Below are positions 33,744 through 46,254 of a stretch of DNA of 64,000 nt, piece after piece. Both the position numbers and the translations under genes were made by a program. The stretch is taken from NCBI GenBank assembly GCA_051294375.1, contig CM119268.1, positions 13,415,437 to 13,479,436 of the forward strand. Reading direction: 5' to 3'. Under the pieces are notes generated by a model. That model did no database searches. It had not been told where the DNA came from and was given only the letters and a program-made list of their open reading frames with translations. This DNA is from Paraspadella gotoi. Taxonomy: Eukaryota > Chaetognatha. Position 1 is the stretch's first letter. Every line of letters begins with the position of its first letter.

Positions 33744-33786
<43 letters not shown>
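33742..33786 (+). repeat. (CT)n tract cut by gap
   Basis: Runs directly into the 25-N gap; the other side of the gap is not CT. Confidence 0.95.
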
Positions 33787-33811
33787 NNNNNNNNNNNNNN
33801 NNNNNNNNNNN
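33787..33811. other. Assembly gap, 25 N, at the palindrome edge
   Basis: It follows a CT tract on the left and abuts the palindrome's outermost base on the right. Confidence 1.
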
Positions 33812-33985
33812 GAAGGACAGAAAATAATCGATGCTTTTTTTTTTTCTAAAAGAGAGAAAAATGAGAGGAATGAGGGAATAAAAGGAAAAGGAAAATAGTG
33901 AGGGAAAAAAAAAAGGAGAGGCAAAGGAAGAGTCGGAGGGTCAAAAAGTGTCTGTGTGGAAAAAAATATATTTGTCAAATTTCCT

Positions 33986-34282
33986 ATTAACAAAAATATT
34001 TTTCAGCTATTAAAAAAAAGGAGAGGAGAGTTGAAGGATGAAGTTTTTCGTAATGAAGATGACGAAGTGGACGAGAAGGGTGAAGAAGACGACGACGAAA
34101 TGACGACGACACGACGAGTCAAGCGGATTACGTTGTCGAGGAAGAAGAAAACGATAGTCAAACAATTTACGTCGGCGTCGCCGACTGTAAAAAAAGAAGA
34201 TCGTCATCATAGTATTCGAACTCCTTTTACTGAGTCGTTCCCGAAAGACTCGTATCACACAGCTTCTGAAAACTGCCAATAA
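33986..34282 (+). CDS. Candidate 3'-terminal exon, acidic/basic protein (left palindrome arm)
   Basis: The acceptor ATTTTTCAG ends before 34006. The frame then reads KKRRGELKDEVFRNEDDEVD, KRITLSRKKKTIVKQF, TPFTESFPKDSYHTASENCQ and a stop, with AATAAA overlapping the stop region at 34279-34284. The charged, disordered look suggests a nuclear protein, but no family is recognised. The mirror copy at 44043-44325 (minus strand) shows three extra A residues in the acidic part and one fewer upstream, so the true reading between EEDDDE and KRITLS is uncertain. Confidence 0.35.
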   Translation: MNKNIFQLLKKRRGELKDEVFRNEDDEVDEKGEEDDDEMTTTRRVKRITLSRKKKTIVKQFTSASPTVKKEDRHHSIRTPFTESFPKDSYHTASENCQ

Positions 34283-35398
34283 AAGTTTAAAGGTTTAAAA
34301 TCTTCATCTCCACTCAATCTCCTTGAGGAAAATCGTTTTCCGGGGGACTTAAATCGTAATGGAATTTGCCCCCCCCCTCCAACCAAAGAAAAAAATCGAG
34401 ATAAGCATCCGAAAATTCAATTAAGCGAAAAGAAAGATGGGAAGCGGATGTCGGCACCTGCACGCCGGCCGGAAGACATCTGCTCGCAGAGATGCGTCTC
34501 GCGAGGCGTCGCGTGATTCTCTTTTTTTTAAGCTTTTAATGATTCGTATTTGAATCGAGGGACGATGAGCGAAGATAAGGAAATTGAAAATTGAAAGATT
34601 AACGAAAGACTGAAATTGAATTAGAAGATCGAAAGAATAAAGACAAAGGAGGAAATGAGAAAAGGATATCGAAATAAGATAAGAATAGCGATAAAAGAGA
34701 AGGAGACAAAAGAATTAATAAAAGGAAAACAAGAAGAAAAATCGATTTCTCGAGAAATTCGTTCTCGAAAACATTCGTCGCGACCTTTGTGTTGTTTTCG
34801 GTCGCTAAGGAAATCGATTCGTAAACAAAGTCGACGAGAATCCGTGACTGATGAATTTTTGAGCGTCGAGATGGAGGGGAAACAACCGAGGCCCTTGATG
34901 AACGAACCCATTTTGAGGGAAAGCTTAAAAACCTCGCCTTTAATTTGTCACCAGAGTGCACATTGCACAATTTTCTTCACGCAGTGCAAAGTGCGCGCTT
35001 CAAAGAGTCTGGTAATCTAATTAAAATAACGATGTATTATGAATTTTTTTTCAACGTATAACTTTTTTTAAAACATGGTCGCTTCCACTGATATAAAAAG
35101 AGAGAGCGTGGTGGAACCGGTGGCGTGGTGGCGATGACGCGCCTCGCGTGTCGCTCTCTCCTTTCTCTCGCCTCTTTGTCTTGCCCTCCTACCAGCGATA
35201 ACCCTGCACGGGAACCGTTTGAAAGACCGATGTTCAAATTAAAATCGATTGAGGCGGAAAAGTTCGGTTCGATTCTGGTCATTAACAGTATTTATTTACA
35301 GGCTGAGGAGCAGTATGTCAGCTTCAAAATAGAATTGAGCGAAATTGGTGAAAGGTTGAAGATGAAAAATTATTGTCTAGAATTCTTTCGCAGCTTAA

Positions 35399-35527
35399 AT
35401 GTCTCATACCAAAGCGATGGTCAAAAAGACGAAGACGACGACCAAGTCATTCACTCTACTAGACATTGTCCTACATTTAGAGGAGGAATTTGATGACATA
35501 GACAACAACAACGACATTATCGCCTAA
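35399..35527 (+). CDS. Small candidate ORF of 42 residues (left palindrome arm)
   Basis: This short frame begins MSHTKAMVKKTKTTTKSFTL and ends EEEFDDIDNNNDIIA before TAA. It may be the end of an exon read in another frame upstream (from the acceptor TATTTATTTACAG at about 35302). The mirror copy near 42790-42870 has indels and a premature stop. Function unknown. Confidence 0.2.
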   Translation: MSHTKAMVKKTKTTTKSFTLLDIVLHLEEEFDDIDNNNDIIA

Positions 35528-36552
35528 TCGGTTCATGAAACAATTCCGAATTTCTTTTCGAGGATTTTAATCGTCTGCCGACCGAACGGACGAAGGGACA
35601 GGAAGACGGACGAACCGAAGACAGGAAACGACGAATCATCTCGTCCCAACCAAAGTCAAAAAACTCAATTCCAAAATTCTTTTTTCTCTCGAGACACAAA
35701 CTTTTGTCGGGTCGGCGTAATTGAGGATAACGGACGGACGGACTGACTGACGGTTAACGCTGGTTTTGGATCTTTTTTTTTTTTTTCATATTTCCCAAGT
35801 TTAAAATTTGAGTTTCGAGTTTCTTTCATGTTTATGTTTATGAATTCCTTTGGTTTTAGGTATGTGGTTGAATTTCAAGTCTTCGGACCCGGTCGACGGC
35901 CGAGCTCCTGTCCTTCTAAATGAGGTCGCTTAACAATTGGATCGGTTTTGGAAAAAAATTTTAATAAAGACCTACGTTTAAAGCTGGAGTTTTAAACCCA
36001 AACGTGGGATATTTTTTAAAATCCTGTAAAAAAAATAAGTTCAAATTATCGAGCGGGAATTGTTGTGGTCGGTTACTCAGGTATAGAATAATATGTTCGA
36101 CTCTTTGTCGGTCTGCTTTATATTGTCACAACTAAAAAAGAATTAAATTGGAGATTAAGTTGAAGATTAGATGTGATGTTGAACTCGGGTGTGGGTTTTA
36201 AAAGTTTACATAATACACTATTTATGTTTCTACTTTCTAGTCATCAGTGTTTAAGTAAATAAAAAGCTTGGCAAAGATACGATTAATCGAAGATGTTGTC
36301 GTGTTGTTAATATTTATTTACAGTCATTAGCTATCGTTAAAAAGCGAGTTGCGAGTGGGCGTGCATAGTATGACAAGGAGGCGGGCGAGCGCGATGACGC
36401 AAGATAACGGGACGGCGATTCGCCGGTGGACGCGTCAATCGGCGCGTCGCTCCGACGGCCGAAATCGTGTCTCCGTCGTGGGAAAGAAATCATATTTTCT
36501 TAGAAGACGAATCTTTAAAAACTCAACCCGAGGCGAAAAAGGAAAAAACGGG

Positions 36553-36598
<46 letters not shown>

Positions 36599-36744
36599 AG
36601 GTGGACGAGGTTACGATCTTCCGGCCAATTTGGGTCGAAGTCGACAAAATTCGACTCAATTCTTTCTCTTCAAGACTTTTTTATCCGAGGAGAGTCAGAC
36701 AGAGACATCTTTCGATCCGATTCCACTCTCAAAGGACTGGCGAT

Positions 36745-37336
36745 TAAGGCGTAGTAAAATTCTAATTTAACTTTAATTAAAATTCTAAAAGTGAGGAACG
36801 AACAATATTATATTAATGACATTATATAATAAAAAAATTTATAATAAATTTTACAATTTACGCAGTAGGTATATTTATACTAGTACTAAACCATAAATGT
36901 TAAAATTCAAAACAGTTTCTAAGATTTTTTTGCAGATTTGGATTTTCATAAAAAAGTTGACAAAAAAAATATTAACTCTTTTTGAAAAATTCCTTCATTA
37001 AGTGGGTCAAAATTAAAAAGCTATATTTTAAGCTAAAATTAAACTTTTTATAATTTAACTTAGTTTTTTTAATTTTAACCACTTAATGAGAATTTTTAAA
37101 AATGATTCATATTTCTTTTATCAACTTTTGACGAGGAAATTCAAATCTGCAATCAAAATTAAGAAAAGTCTATTTTGAAATTTTTCGATTTCATAAGGAT
37201 AGTACTATATATAAATATAGCCTACTGCGAAAATTAAAAAACATAAAATTAATTTTTTTTACAATTTAATGTTACTGATAGTATGTTGTTCATAATTGAC
37301 TTTAGAATTTTCGTATGTAACTTTCACTACGCCTTA
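36745..37336. mobile_element. Foldback/MITE-like element with long inverted repeats (left palindrome arm)
   Basis: The element begins TAAGGCGTAGT and ends ACTACGCCTTA, and its two halves are diverged inverted repeats of nearly 300 bp. The landmarks GCAGTAGG(C)TATATTTATA, TAGTACTA and TTGCAGATTTG recur in reverse order. It is flanked by TGGCGAT on both sides, a 7-bp (possibly 8-bp) target duplication of hAT-like size. No coding capacity is seen. Weak inverted similarity continues outside (CTCTCAAA(A/G)GACTGG), so the element or its target may be larger. The strand is arbitrary. Confidence 0.6.
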
Positions 37337-37652
37337 TGGCGATTGGTAGAGAGACAAATAGTTTCCCACCCATCAGATCGCCCAGTCTTTTGAGAGTTGA
37401 ATCAATTGTCAACTATCTGAAACTTTTAACTGTTTGGCTCCCTCTGGTAAGTTGATTTAAAATTAGAGTCAAAGACCAGATGATTCTGAGGTATTAATTT
37501 ATCACCGTTTTGTTTACAAACAAAATCGTTTTTTAAGCTCGCACGTTTGACTAGGTTTATTCTCGTGACTAGAGTTAATCGGCGCAACGTACGATTTAAA
37601 TCAAATTAAGTTCTCCATAAACCGAGAGTGGGATAGAGACACAGACACAACA

Positions 37653-37691
<39 letters not shown>

Positions 37692-38447
37692 CTCTCGCTC
37701 TCTGGCACAGATGTTTTTTAAAAAATATTAAAAAGGATGAGTATTGAGTAAGGTGATCCTAAAAGCTGCTCTTTTCTTTATTTTCTGTTTTATTTCTCGT
37801 TCTGTATCAGGTCATTGCTAATGTCCATGTACTCGATATTTTTCTTGTTTGCTTCTTATTTAGTCTTACCTTTTTTTAATAAATGTGTCATAATAAATTG
37901 TCTTGTATTTTTTTTTTATTTGCAGTTCAACTGTTGTTTTTTTTTTCTTTAGATTTTTTTCATCTCTCGCGATCTTTTTAATTTTTTTTCCTTCTTTTTT
38001 TTATTTTTTTTATTTGTTCGTGACTAAAAAGATATAGACTCAGCTCAAAGAGCTTCTAGTTTTAGTCTCGATTTTAATTGTATTTATTAGTTTACAAAAA
38101 ACCGTGGTGAGACTATAAATATTTTGTAATGAGAGTCGTGAATCTAATTTTATACTTATTGTATTAGGACCATGATTCCGTTCTGATACTGACAAAAAAA
38201 AAGCGTAATAAGATTAACCAGCGAGAGATGGGGTTAGGCGGGTGAGTGAGAACTCAAGAGACGGAGTCAGGTAAAGTAAGGTGAGACTTACTTACGTAAA
38301 AAAAAAGGTGAAGTAAGGTGATACGAGACACGACGAGTTAAGACGAGCCAAGTTGGTAAAGGTGAGTCAACTTTGACGAGATTAGTTCGAGATAAGAACC
38401 AGGATGGAGAACATTACCCTTTTTTGGGAGAAGGGAAGAGAGAGAGG

Positions 38448-38490
<43 letters not shown>

Positions 38491-39088
38491 AGAGAGAGAG
38501 AGCGGAGTAATACCGTGCCAGGATCTCTCGTTTTCGCCTCGTAATTCGATTACGTCCAAAAAAAAAGCACTCTTTGTATATTTTTTTCTCTTTGTTACGA
38601 TTATGTCTGGAAATAGTAGAAGCAAATGTCAGATCTCTCCTCCCCCTCTCCCCTTTTTTGGTCCGAGGATAAAGCTCCACCCCCCCCCCTCGATTCCTTT
38701 TTTATTTTAATAGATTGGTAACAGAGAAGTAGGGGGGAGGGTGTAAGGTTACGGGCAGCGATAACCAACACCATTTGAATTGTTCGCGCCGTTGAATCAT
38801 TGGCTCCAACGAAATATATATATATCGCCGGGTATTAATGTCTGGCGCCTTTGGATGTGAAAAAAAAAGTGATTTTTTTTAAATTTTATTTTAAACCAAA
38901 TCGACTTAACAGGGTTTTCACGGTGAATTCACACGAAAATGGAGAAATGTGAGGATCTCACCGGCTCGAGATTTGTAAGAGGTTGTAAGTCCGAATCTCA
39001 AAAAAATGAGAGAGAATTGGGTCAACTCTTTCCCTCGAGGGATCAAGAAAAAAAGGGTTCGCTTTTAATCGAAGTCGTTAAGGAGTTT

Positions 39089-39102
39089 CTCTCTCTCTCT
39101 TT

Positions 39103-39160
<58 letters not shown>

Positions 39161-39166
39161 AGAGAG
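39089..39166. repeat. (CT)n tract at the palindrome centre
   Basis: A TCTCTC run with one TTTTCTCC interruption ends in GAGAGAG. It is itself the fold point: AAGGAGTTTCTCTC on the left and GAGAGAGAACTCCTT on the right. Confidence 0.9.
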
Positions 39167-39755
39167 AACTCCTTAACGACTTCGATTAAAAGCGAAACCC
39201 TTTTTTTCTTGATCCCTCGAGGGGAAAGAGTTGACCCAATTCTCTCTCATTTTTTTGAGACTCGGACTTACAACCTCTTACAAATCTCGAGCCGGTGAGA
39301 TCCTCACATTTCTCCATTTTCGTGTGAATTCACCGTGAAAACCCTGTTAAGTCGATTTGGTTTAAAATAAAATTTAAAAAAAAATCACTTTTTTTTTCAC
39401 ATTCCAAAGGCGCCAGACATTAAATACCCGGCGATATATATATATTTCGTTGGAGCCAATGATTCAACGGCCGAACAATTCAAAATGGTGTTGGTTATCG
39501 CTGCCCGTAACCTTACACCCTCCCCCCCTACTTCTCTGTTACCAATCTATTAAAATAAAAAAGGAATCGAGGGGGGGGGTGGAGCTTTATCCTCGGGACC
39601 AAAAAAGGGGAGAGGGGGAGGAGAGATCTGACATTTGCTTCTACTTATTTCCAGACATAATCGTAACAAAGAGAAAAAAATATACAAAGAGTGCTTTTTT
39701 TTTGGACGTAATCGAATTACGAGGCGAAACGAGAGATCCTGGCACGGTATTACTC

Positions 39756-39816
<61 letters not shown>

Positions 39817-40559
39817 CTCTCTCTCTTCCCCTTCTCCTAAAAAAGGGTAATGTTCTCCATCCTGGTTCTTATCTCGAACTAATCTCGTCAAAGTTGACTC
39901 ACCTTTACCAACTTGGCTCGTCTTAACTCGTCGTGTCTCGTATCACCTTACTTCATCCTTTTTTTTTACGTAAGTAAGTCTCACCTTACTTTACCTGACT
40001 CCGTCTCTTGAGTTCTCACTCACCCGCCTACCCCATCTCTCGCTGGTTAATCTTATTACCGCTTTTTTTTTGTCAGTATCAGAACGGAATCATGGTCCTA
40101 ATACAATAAGTATAAAATTAGATTCACGACTCTCATTACAAAATATTTATAGTCTCACCACGGTTTTTGTAAACTAAATAAATACAATTAAAATCGAGAC
40201 TAAAACTAGAAGCTCTTGAGCTGAGTCTATATCTTTTAGTCACGAACAAATAAAAAAGAATAAAAAAAAGAAGGAAAAAAAATTAAAAAGATTCGCGAGA
40301 GATGAAAAAATCTAAAGAAAAAAAAACAACAGTTGAACTGCAAATAAAAAAAAATACAAGACAATTTATTATGACACATTTATTAAAAAAAGGTAAGACT
40401 AAATAAGAGCAAACAAGAAAAATATCGAGTACATGGACATTAGACAATGACCTGATACAGAACGAGAAATAAAAAGAAAATAAAGAAAAGAGCAGCTTTT
40501 AGGATCACCTTACTCAATACTCATCCTTTTTAATTTTTTAAAAAACATCTGTGCCAGAG

Positions 40560-40607
<48 letters not shown>

Positions 40608-40920
40608 TGTGTCTGTGTCTCTATCCCACTCTCGGTTTATGGAGAACTTAATTTGATTTAAATCGTACGTTGCGCCGATTAACTCTAGTCACCGAGAATA
40701 AACCTAGTCAACGTGCGAGCTTAAAAAACGATTTTGTTGTAAACAAAACGGTGATAAATTAATACCTCAGAATCATCTGGTCTTTGACTCTAATTTTAAA
40801 TCAACTTACCAGAGGGAGCCAAACAGTTAAAAGTTTTCAGATAGTTGACAATTGATTCAACTCTCAAAAGACTGGCGATCTGATGGTGGGAAAACTATTT
40901 GTCTCTCTACCACATCGCCA

Positions 40921-41522
40921 TAAGGCGTAGTGAAAGTTACATACGAAAATTCTAAAGTCAATTATGAACAACATACTATCAGTAAACATTAAATTGTAAA
41001 AAAAAATTAATTTTATGTTTTTTAATTTTCGCAGTAGGCATATATTATATATAGTACTATCCTTATGAAATCGAAAAATTTCAAAATAGACTTTTCTTAA
41101 TTTGATTGCAGATTTGAATTCCTCGTCAAAAGTGATAAAAGAAAATATGAATCATTTTTAAAATTCTTCATTAATGGTTAAAAATTAAAAAAACTATATT
41201 TAAATATATAAAAAGTTTAATTTTCAGCTTAAAATATAGCTTTTTTTAATTTGACCCACTTAATGAAGGAATTTTTCAAAAAGAGTTAATTTTTTTTTGT
41301 CAACTTTTTATGACAAATCCAAATCTGCAAAAAAATCTTAGAAAAAACTGTTTTGAATTTTAACATTTATGGTTTAGTACTAGTATAAATATACCTACTG
41401 CGTAAATTGTAAAATTATTATAAATTTTTTTATTATATAAATGTTCATTAATATAATATTGTTCGTTCCTCACTTTTAGAATTTTTAATTAAAGTTAAAT
41501 TTAGAAATTTTACTACGCCTTA
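40921..41522. mobile_element. Foldback/MITE-like element, mirror copy (right palindrome arm)
   Basis: This is the reverse-complement counterpart of 36745-37336, with the same ends TAAGGCGTAGT / ACTACGCCTTA and flanking ATCGCCA repeats. It is 10 bp longer through scattered small indels. If the big palindrome is an artefact, this is the same physical element read twice. Confidence 0.6.
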
Positions 41523-41675
41523 ATCGCCAGTCCTTTGAGAGTGGAATCGGATCTGGAAAGATGTCTCTGTCTGACTCTCCCTCGGGATAAAAAAGTCCTT
41601 GAAGAGAAAAGAAATTGAGTCGAATTTTGTCGACTTCGACCCAAATTGGCCGGAAGATCGTAACCTCGTCCACCT

Positions 41676-41723
<48 letters not shown>

Positions 41724-44596
41724 CGTTTTTCCTTTTTTCGCCCTCGGGTTTGAGTTTTTTCAAAGATTCCGTCTTCTAACGAAAATATGATTTCTTTCCC
41801 ACGACGGAGACACGATTTCGGCCGTCGGAGCGACGCCGCCGATTGGACGCGTCACCGGCGAATCGCCGTCCCCGTTATCTTGCGTCATCGCGCGTCGCCC
41901 GCCTCCTTGTCATACTATGCCACGCCCACTCGCCAACTCGCTTTTTAACGATAGCTAATGACTGTAAATAAATATTAACAACAACGACAACATCTTCGAT
42001 TAATCTGTATCTTTGCCAAGCTTTTTATTTTACTTAACACTGATGACTAGAAAGTAGAAACACTAAAAGTGTATTATGTAAACTACTTTTAAAACCCACA
42101 ACCCGAGTTCAACATCACATCTAATCTTCGAACTTAATCTCCAATTTAATTCTTTTTTTAGGTTGTGACAAATGATAAAGCAGACCGACAAAAGAGTTCG
42201 ACACATATTATTCTATTACCTAGTAACCGACCACAACAATTTCCCGCTCGATAATTTGAACTTATTTTTTTTACAGGATTTTAAAAAATAATCCCACGTT
42301 TGGGTTTAAAACTCCAGCTTTTAAACGTAGGTCTTTTTTAAAATTTTTTTTCCAAAACCGATCCAATTGTTAAGGACCTCATTTAGAAGGACAGGGAGCT
42401 CGGCCGTCGACCGGGTCCGAAGACTTGAAATTCAACCACATACCTAAAACCAAAGGAATTCATAAACATAAACATGAAAGAAACTCGAAACTCAAATTTA
42501 AACTTGGAAATATGAAAAAAAAAAAAAGATCCAAAACCAGCGTTAACCGTCAGTCAGTCCGTCCGTCCGTTATCCTCAATTAACGCCGACCCGACAAAGT
42601 TTTCGTGTCTCGAGAGAAAAAAGAATTTTGGGAATTTGAGTTTTTGACTTTTGGTTGGGACGAGATGATTCGTCGTTTCCTGTCTTCGGTTCGTCCGTCT
42701 TCCTGTCCCTTCGTCCGTTCGGTCGGCAGACGATTAAAATCCTCGAAAAGAAAATTCGGAATTGTTTCATGAACCGATTAGGACGGATAATGTCGTTGTT
42801 GTTGTCTATGTCATCAAATTCCTCCTCTAAATGTAGGACAATGTTTAGTAGAGTGAGATGACTTGGTCGTCGTCTTCGTCTTTTTGACCATCGCTTTGGT
42901 ATGAGACATTTAAGCTGCGAAAGAATTCGACAATATTTTCATCTCAACCTTTCAACCAATTTCGCTCAATTCTATTTTGAAAGCTGACATACTCGCTCCT
43001 CAGCCCTGTAAATAAATACTGTTAATGACCAGAATCGAACCCGAGACTTTTCCGCCTCAATCGATTTTAATTTGAACATCGGTCTTTCAAACGGTCCCGT
43101 GCAGGGTTATCGCTGGTAGGAGGGCAAGACAAAGAGGCGAGAGAAAGGGAGAGAGCGACACGCGAGGCGCGTCATCGCCACCACGCCACCGGTCCACCAC
43201 GCTCTCTCTTTTTTATATCCAGTGGAAGCGACCATGTTTTAAAAAAAGTTATACGTTGAAAAAAAATTTCAATAATCATCGTTATTTTAATTAGATTACC
43301 AGACTCTTTGAAGCGCGCACTTTGCACTGCGTGAAGAAAATTGTGCAATGTGCACTCTGGTGACAAATTAAAGGAGCGAGGTTTTTAAGCTTTCCCTCAA
43401 AATGGGTTCGTTCATCAAGGGCCTCGGTTGTTTCCCCTCCAGTCTCCGACGCTCAAAAATTCATCAGTCACGGATTCTCGTCGACTTTTGTTTACGAATC
43501 GATTTCCTTAGCGACGAAAACAACACAAAAGGTCGCGACGAATGTTTTCGAGAACGAATTTCTCGAGAAATCGATTTTTCTTTCTTGTTTTCCTTTTTAT
43601 TTAATTCTTTTGTCTCCTTCTCTTTTATCGCTATTCTTATCTTATTTCGATATCCTTTTCTCATTTCCTCCTTTGTCTTTATTCTTTCGATCTTCTAATT
43701 CAATTTCAGTCTTTCGTTTGAATCTTTCAATTTTCAATTTCCTTATCTTCGCTCATCGTCCCTCGATTCAAAATACGAATCATTAAAGCTTTTAAAAAAA
43801 GAGAGAATCCACGCGACGCCTCGCGAGACGCATCTCTGCGAGCAGATGTCTTCCGGCCGGCGTGCAGGTGCCGACATCCGCTTCCCATCTTTCTTTTCGC
43901 TTAATTGAATTTGTCGGATGCTTATCTCGATTTTTTTTCTTTTGGTTGGGGGGGGGGGCAAAGTTCCATTACGATTTAAAGTCCCCCGGAAAACGATTTT
44001 CCTCAAGGAGATTGAGTGGAGATGAAGATTTTTAAACCTTTAAACTTTTATTGGCAGTTTTCAGAAGCTGTGTGATACGAGTCTTTCGGGAACGACTCAG
44101 TAAAAGGAGGTTCGAATACTATGATGACGATCTTCCTTTTTTTACAGTCGGCGACGCCGACGTAAAATTGTTTGACTATCGTTTTCTTCTTCCTCGACAA
44201 CGTAATCCGCTTTGACTCGTCGTTGTCGTCGTCATTTTCGTCGTCGTCTTCTTCACCCTTCTCGTCCACTTCGTCATCTTCATTACGAAAAACTTCATCC
44301 TCAACTCTCCTCTCCTTTTTTTTAATAGCTGAAAAAATATTTTTGTTAAATTAGGAAATTTGACAAATATATTTTTTTTCCACACAGACACTTTCTGACC
44401 CTCCGACTCTTCCTTTTCCTCCTCTTCCTTTTTTTTCCCTCACTATTTTCCTTTTTCCTTTTATTCCCTCATTTCCTCTCATTTTTCTCTCTTTTAGAAA
44501 AAAAAAAAGCATCGATTATTTTCTGTCCTTCATAACGACAACCTGTCAACAGGAATAGAAAAAAGGTAGAACTGCGTCAATTGGAAAGTCCTCGCT

Positions 44597-44690
44597 CATC
44601 GAACGACGACGACGACAACAACATCTAAAGTTCTCTCTTCATCGAACGACGACGACGACGACAACATCGAAAGTTCTCTCTTCATCGCGT
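44597..44690 (+). repeat. Two 43-bp units with internal GAC repeats
   Basis: TCATCGAACGACGACGAC through AAAGTTCTCTCT occurs twice in tandem, and a third TCATCG follows. Confidence 0.75.
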
Positions 44691-44877
44691 TTATGGAAAC
44701 GTTTATTGTCACTTCGCGTAAACGACGTTTCTCACCAACATTTTCTTTCTCGTCATCTTCACTTCGTTTTCATCGTCGTCTTGAAATCTTCGTCCTTCGC
44801 TCATCGACTTTTCTCTAAGAAAAAAAAAAGTACTTTGCAGGAATGCGCAGCATCAAAGAGGAAAAGCTGCATTTAAA

Positions 44878-44908
<31 letters not shown>

Positions 44909-45284
44909 TCTCGTTATTATCTCGATGACGTTTTTTTTTCAGTTCGCTTTTATCTTTTGTTTCAGCGACTTTAAAAATTCAAAATCTCTCTGGGCTTTGC
45001 GTCAACTTTCCTTTTTTTAATAAAGAAAACTTACCATTGTTTTCCACACAAAAACTGCAATCGATGTATTTTTTATGTCATCGTCGTCTACTCTTTTTTT
45101 TGGGTTGTTGTTGTTGTTGTTGTTATGAAGTCTTACGTCGTCAACGTCGTCGCAATTCGAGGCCGTGATAATAACGGTCACGTCTCGAGGCCTTTCTTTC
45201 TCCGCCACGCAAAACTAGTTTTATTTTACGCCATTATTTTGCCATTTCACTCCCTACCTGGCAATTTGAATTCTGTCACGCCAC

Positions 45285-45301
45285 NNNNNNNNNNNNNNNN
45301 N
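45285..45301. other. Assembly gap, 17 N
   Basis: The gap is flanked on both sides by GCCACGCCAC units (CACGCCAC left; GCCACGCCACTCTACGCCAC right), so it probably hides a short CCACG repeat. Confidence 1.
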
Positions 45302-45475
45302 GCCACGCCACTCTACGCCACCACGCCACTTTGCCATCAAAAGAGCCTCGAGCCCAAATGCCACTCATTCCGCCGAAGATATTTTCTCAAGGGTTTCGCT
45401 TCCATTTTTTTTCTTCGATGCCGAAGAAAAATCGCAGCAGTGGCTCGTGAATATTTCAAAGCCGACCTCTGAGCA

Positions 45476-45506
<31 letters not shown>

Positions 45507-46210
45507 TCATTGTCGTCGTTATCGTAGTTGGTGTCCTCTTCGTCGTTGTCGTTTTTGTTGTCGTCTTTTTTTTGTCATTTTCTCTGCATGTATTGAGGAA
45601 AAAAAAAATTCATACAGCATTTTCATTAATTTCCAAGCTATAGTTCACAAACACCTTTTCGTTTCATGATAACCAGTTTCTGTGAATCTACCCCTCACAA
45701 GTCACAACTCAAATCGTTCATTACTCAAATCATCACTGCGTCCTTCAATCTGTGACACCCTCACATCTCACGATCACAGTCTCCTTCACCCTCGACGCTT
45801 CGATTCTCCGCCGGGAATCCAACCATTTTTAGGTCAAAATACAAATTTGGTCTTTCGACCCTTTTTTTTTGCAATCATGTGACCGTGAACCGCGAAAGGG
45901 CAATCCGGGGCTGACGACGATGATGATGACGACGACGACGACGACGAAGACGACGACGACAAGAACGTCCTTGTTTAAATCATCCTCGATCATCCCGCAT
46001 TTGGATCAACGACGATATTGTTGTCGTCGTCGTCGTCGTCGTTGTCTTCGTCAATGATGTTTTAATCTTTCAATTATCAATTTTATCATGTGTGTTTATA
46101 AATGCCATTACAGTTATATTTAGTTATAATAATTTAGTCTATAATATTAAGAAATGTAAAGAGTGACTAGACTAGGTCATGGCTCTTTGTCTAGAGTGCT
46201 TTTCATTGAA

Positions 46211-46254
<44 letters not shown>

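Larger units (their letters stand above)
33812..44531. repeat. 10.7-kb palindrome, arms 33812-39100 and 39160-44531
   Basis: The first base after the N gap, starting GAAGGACAGAAAATAATCG, is the reverse complement of the sequence ending at 44531. Matching continues inward, in mirror order, to the shared AAGGAGTT / AACTCCTT flanking a CT-rich centre of about 60 bp. Arms of 5,289 and 5,372 bp differ almost entirely by one-base indels, mostly in homopolymers (for example GTTGAAGG versus GTTGAGG, CAAGCG versus CAAAGCG), with few substitutions. All features inside therefore occur twice. The palindrome's left edge is the gap itself. See findings for the artefact interpretation. Confidence 0.92.

Noticed and set aside
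38939-39298. 119-codon frame across the palindrome centre
   Set aside because: It reads through the CT tract and into the mirror image of its own start; an inverted-repeat artefact.
33812-44531. Interpretation as a functional palindromic amplicon with paired genes
   Set aside because: Indel-only arm differences and the edge at an N gap favour a foldback read artefact; kept as a finding, not as two loci.
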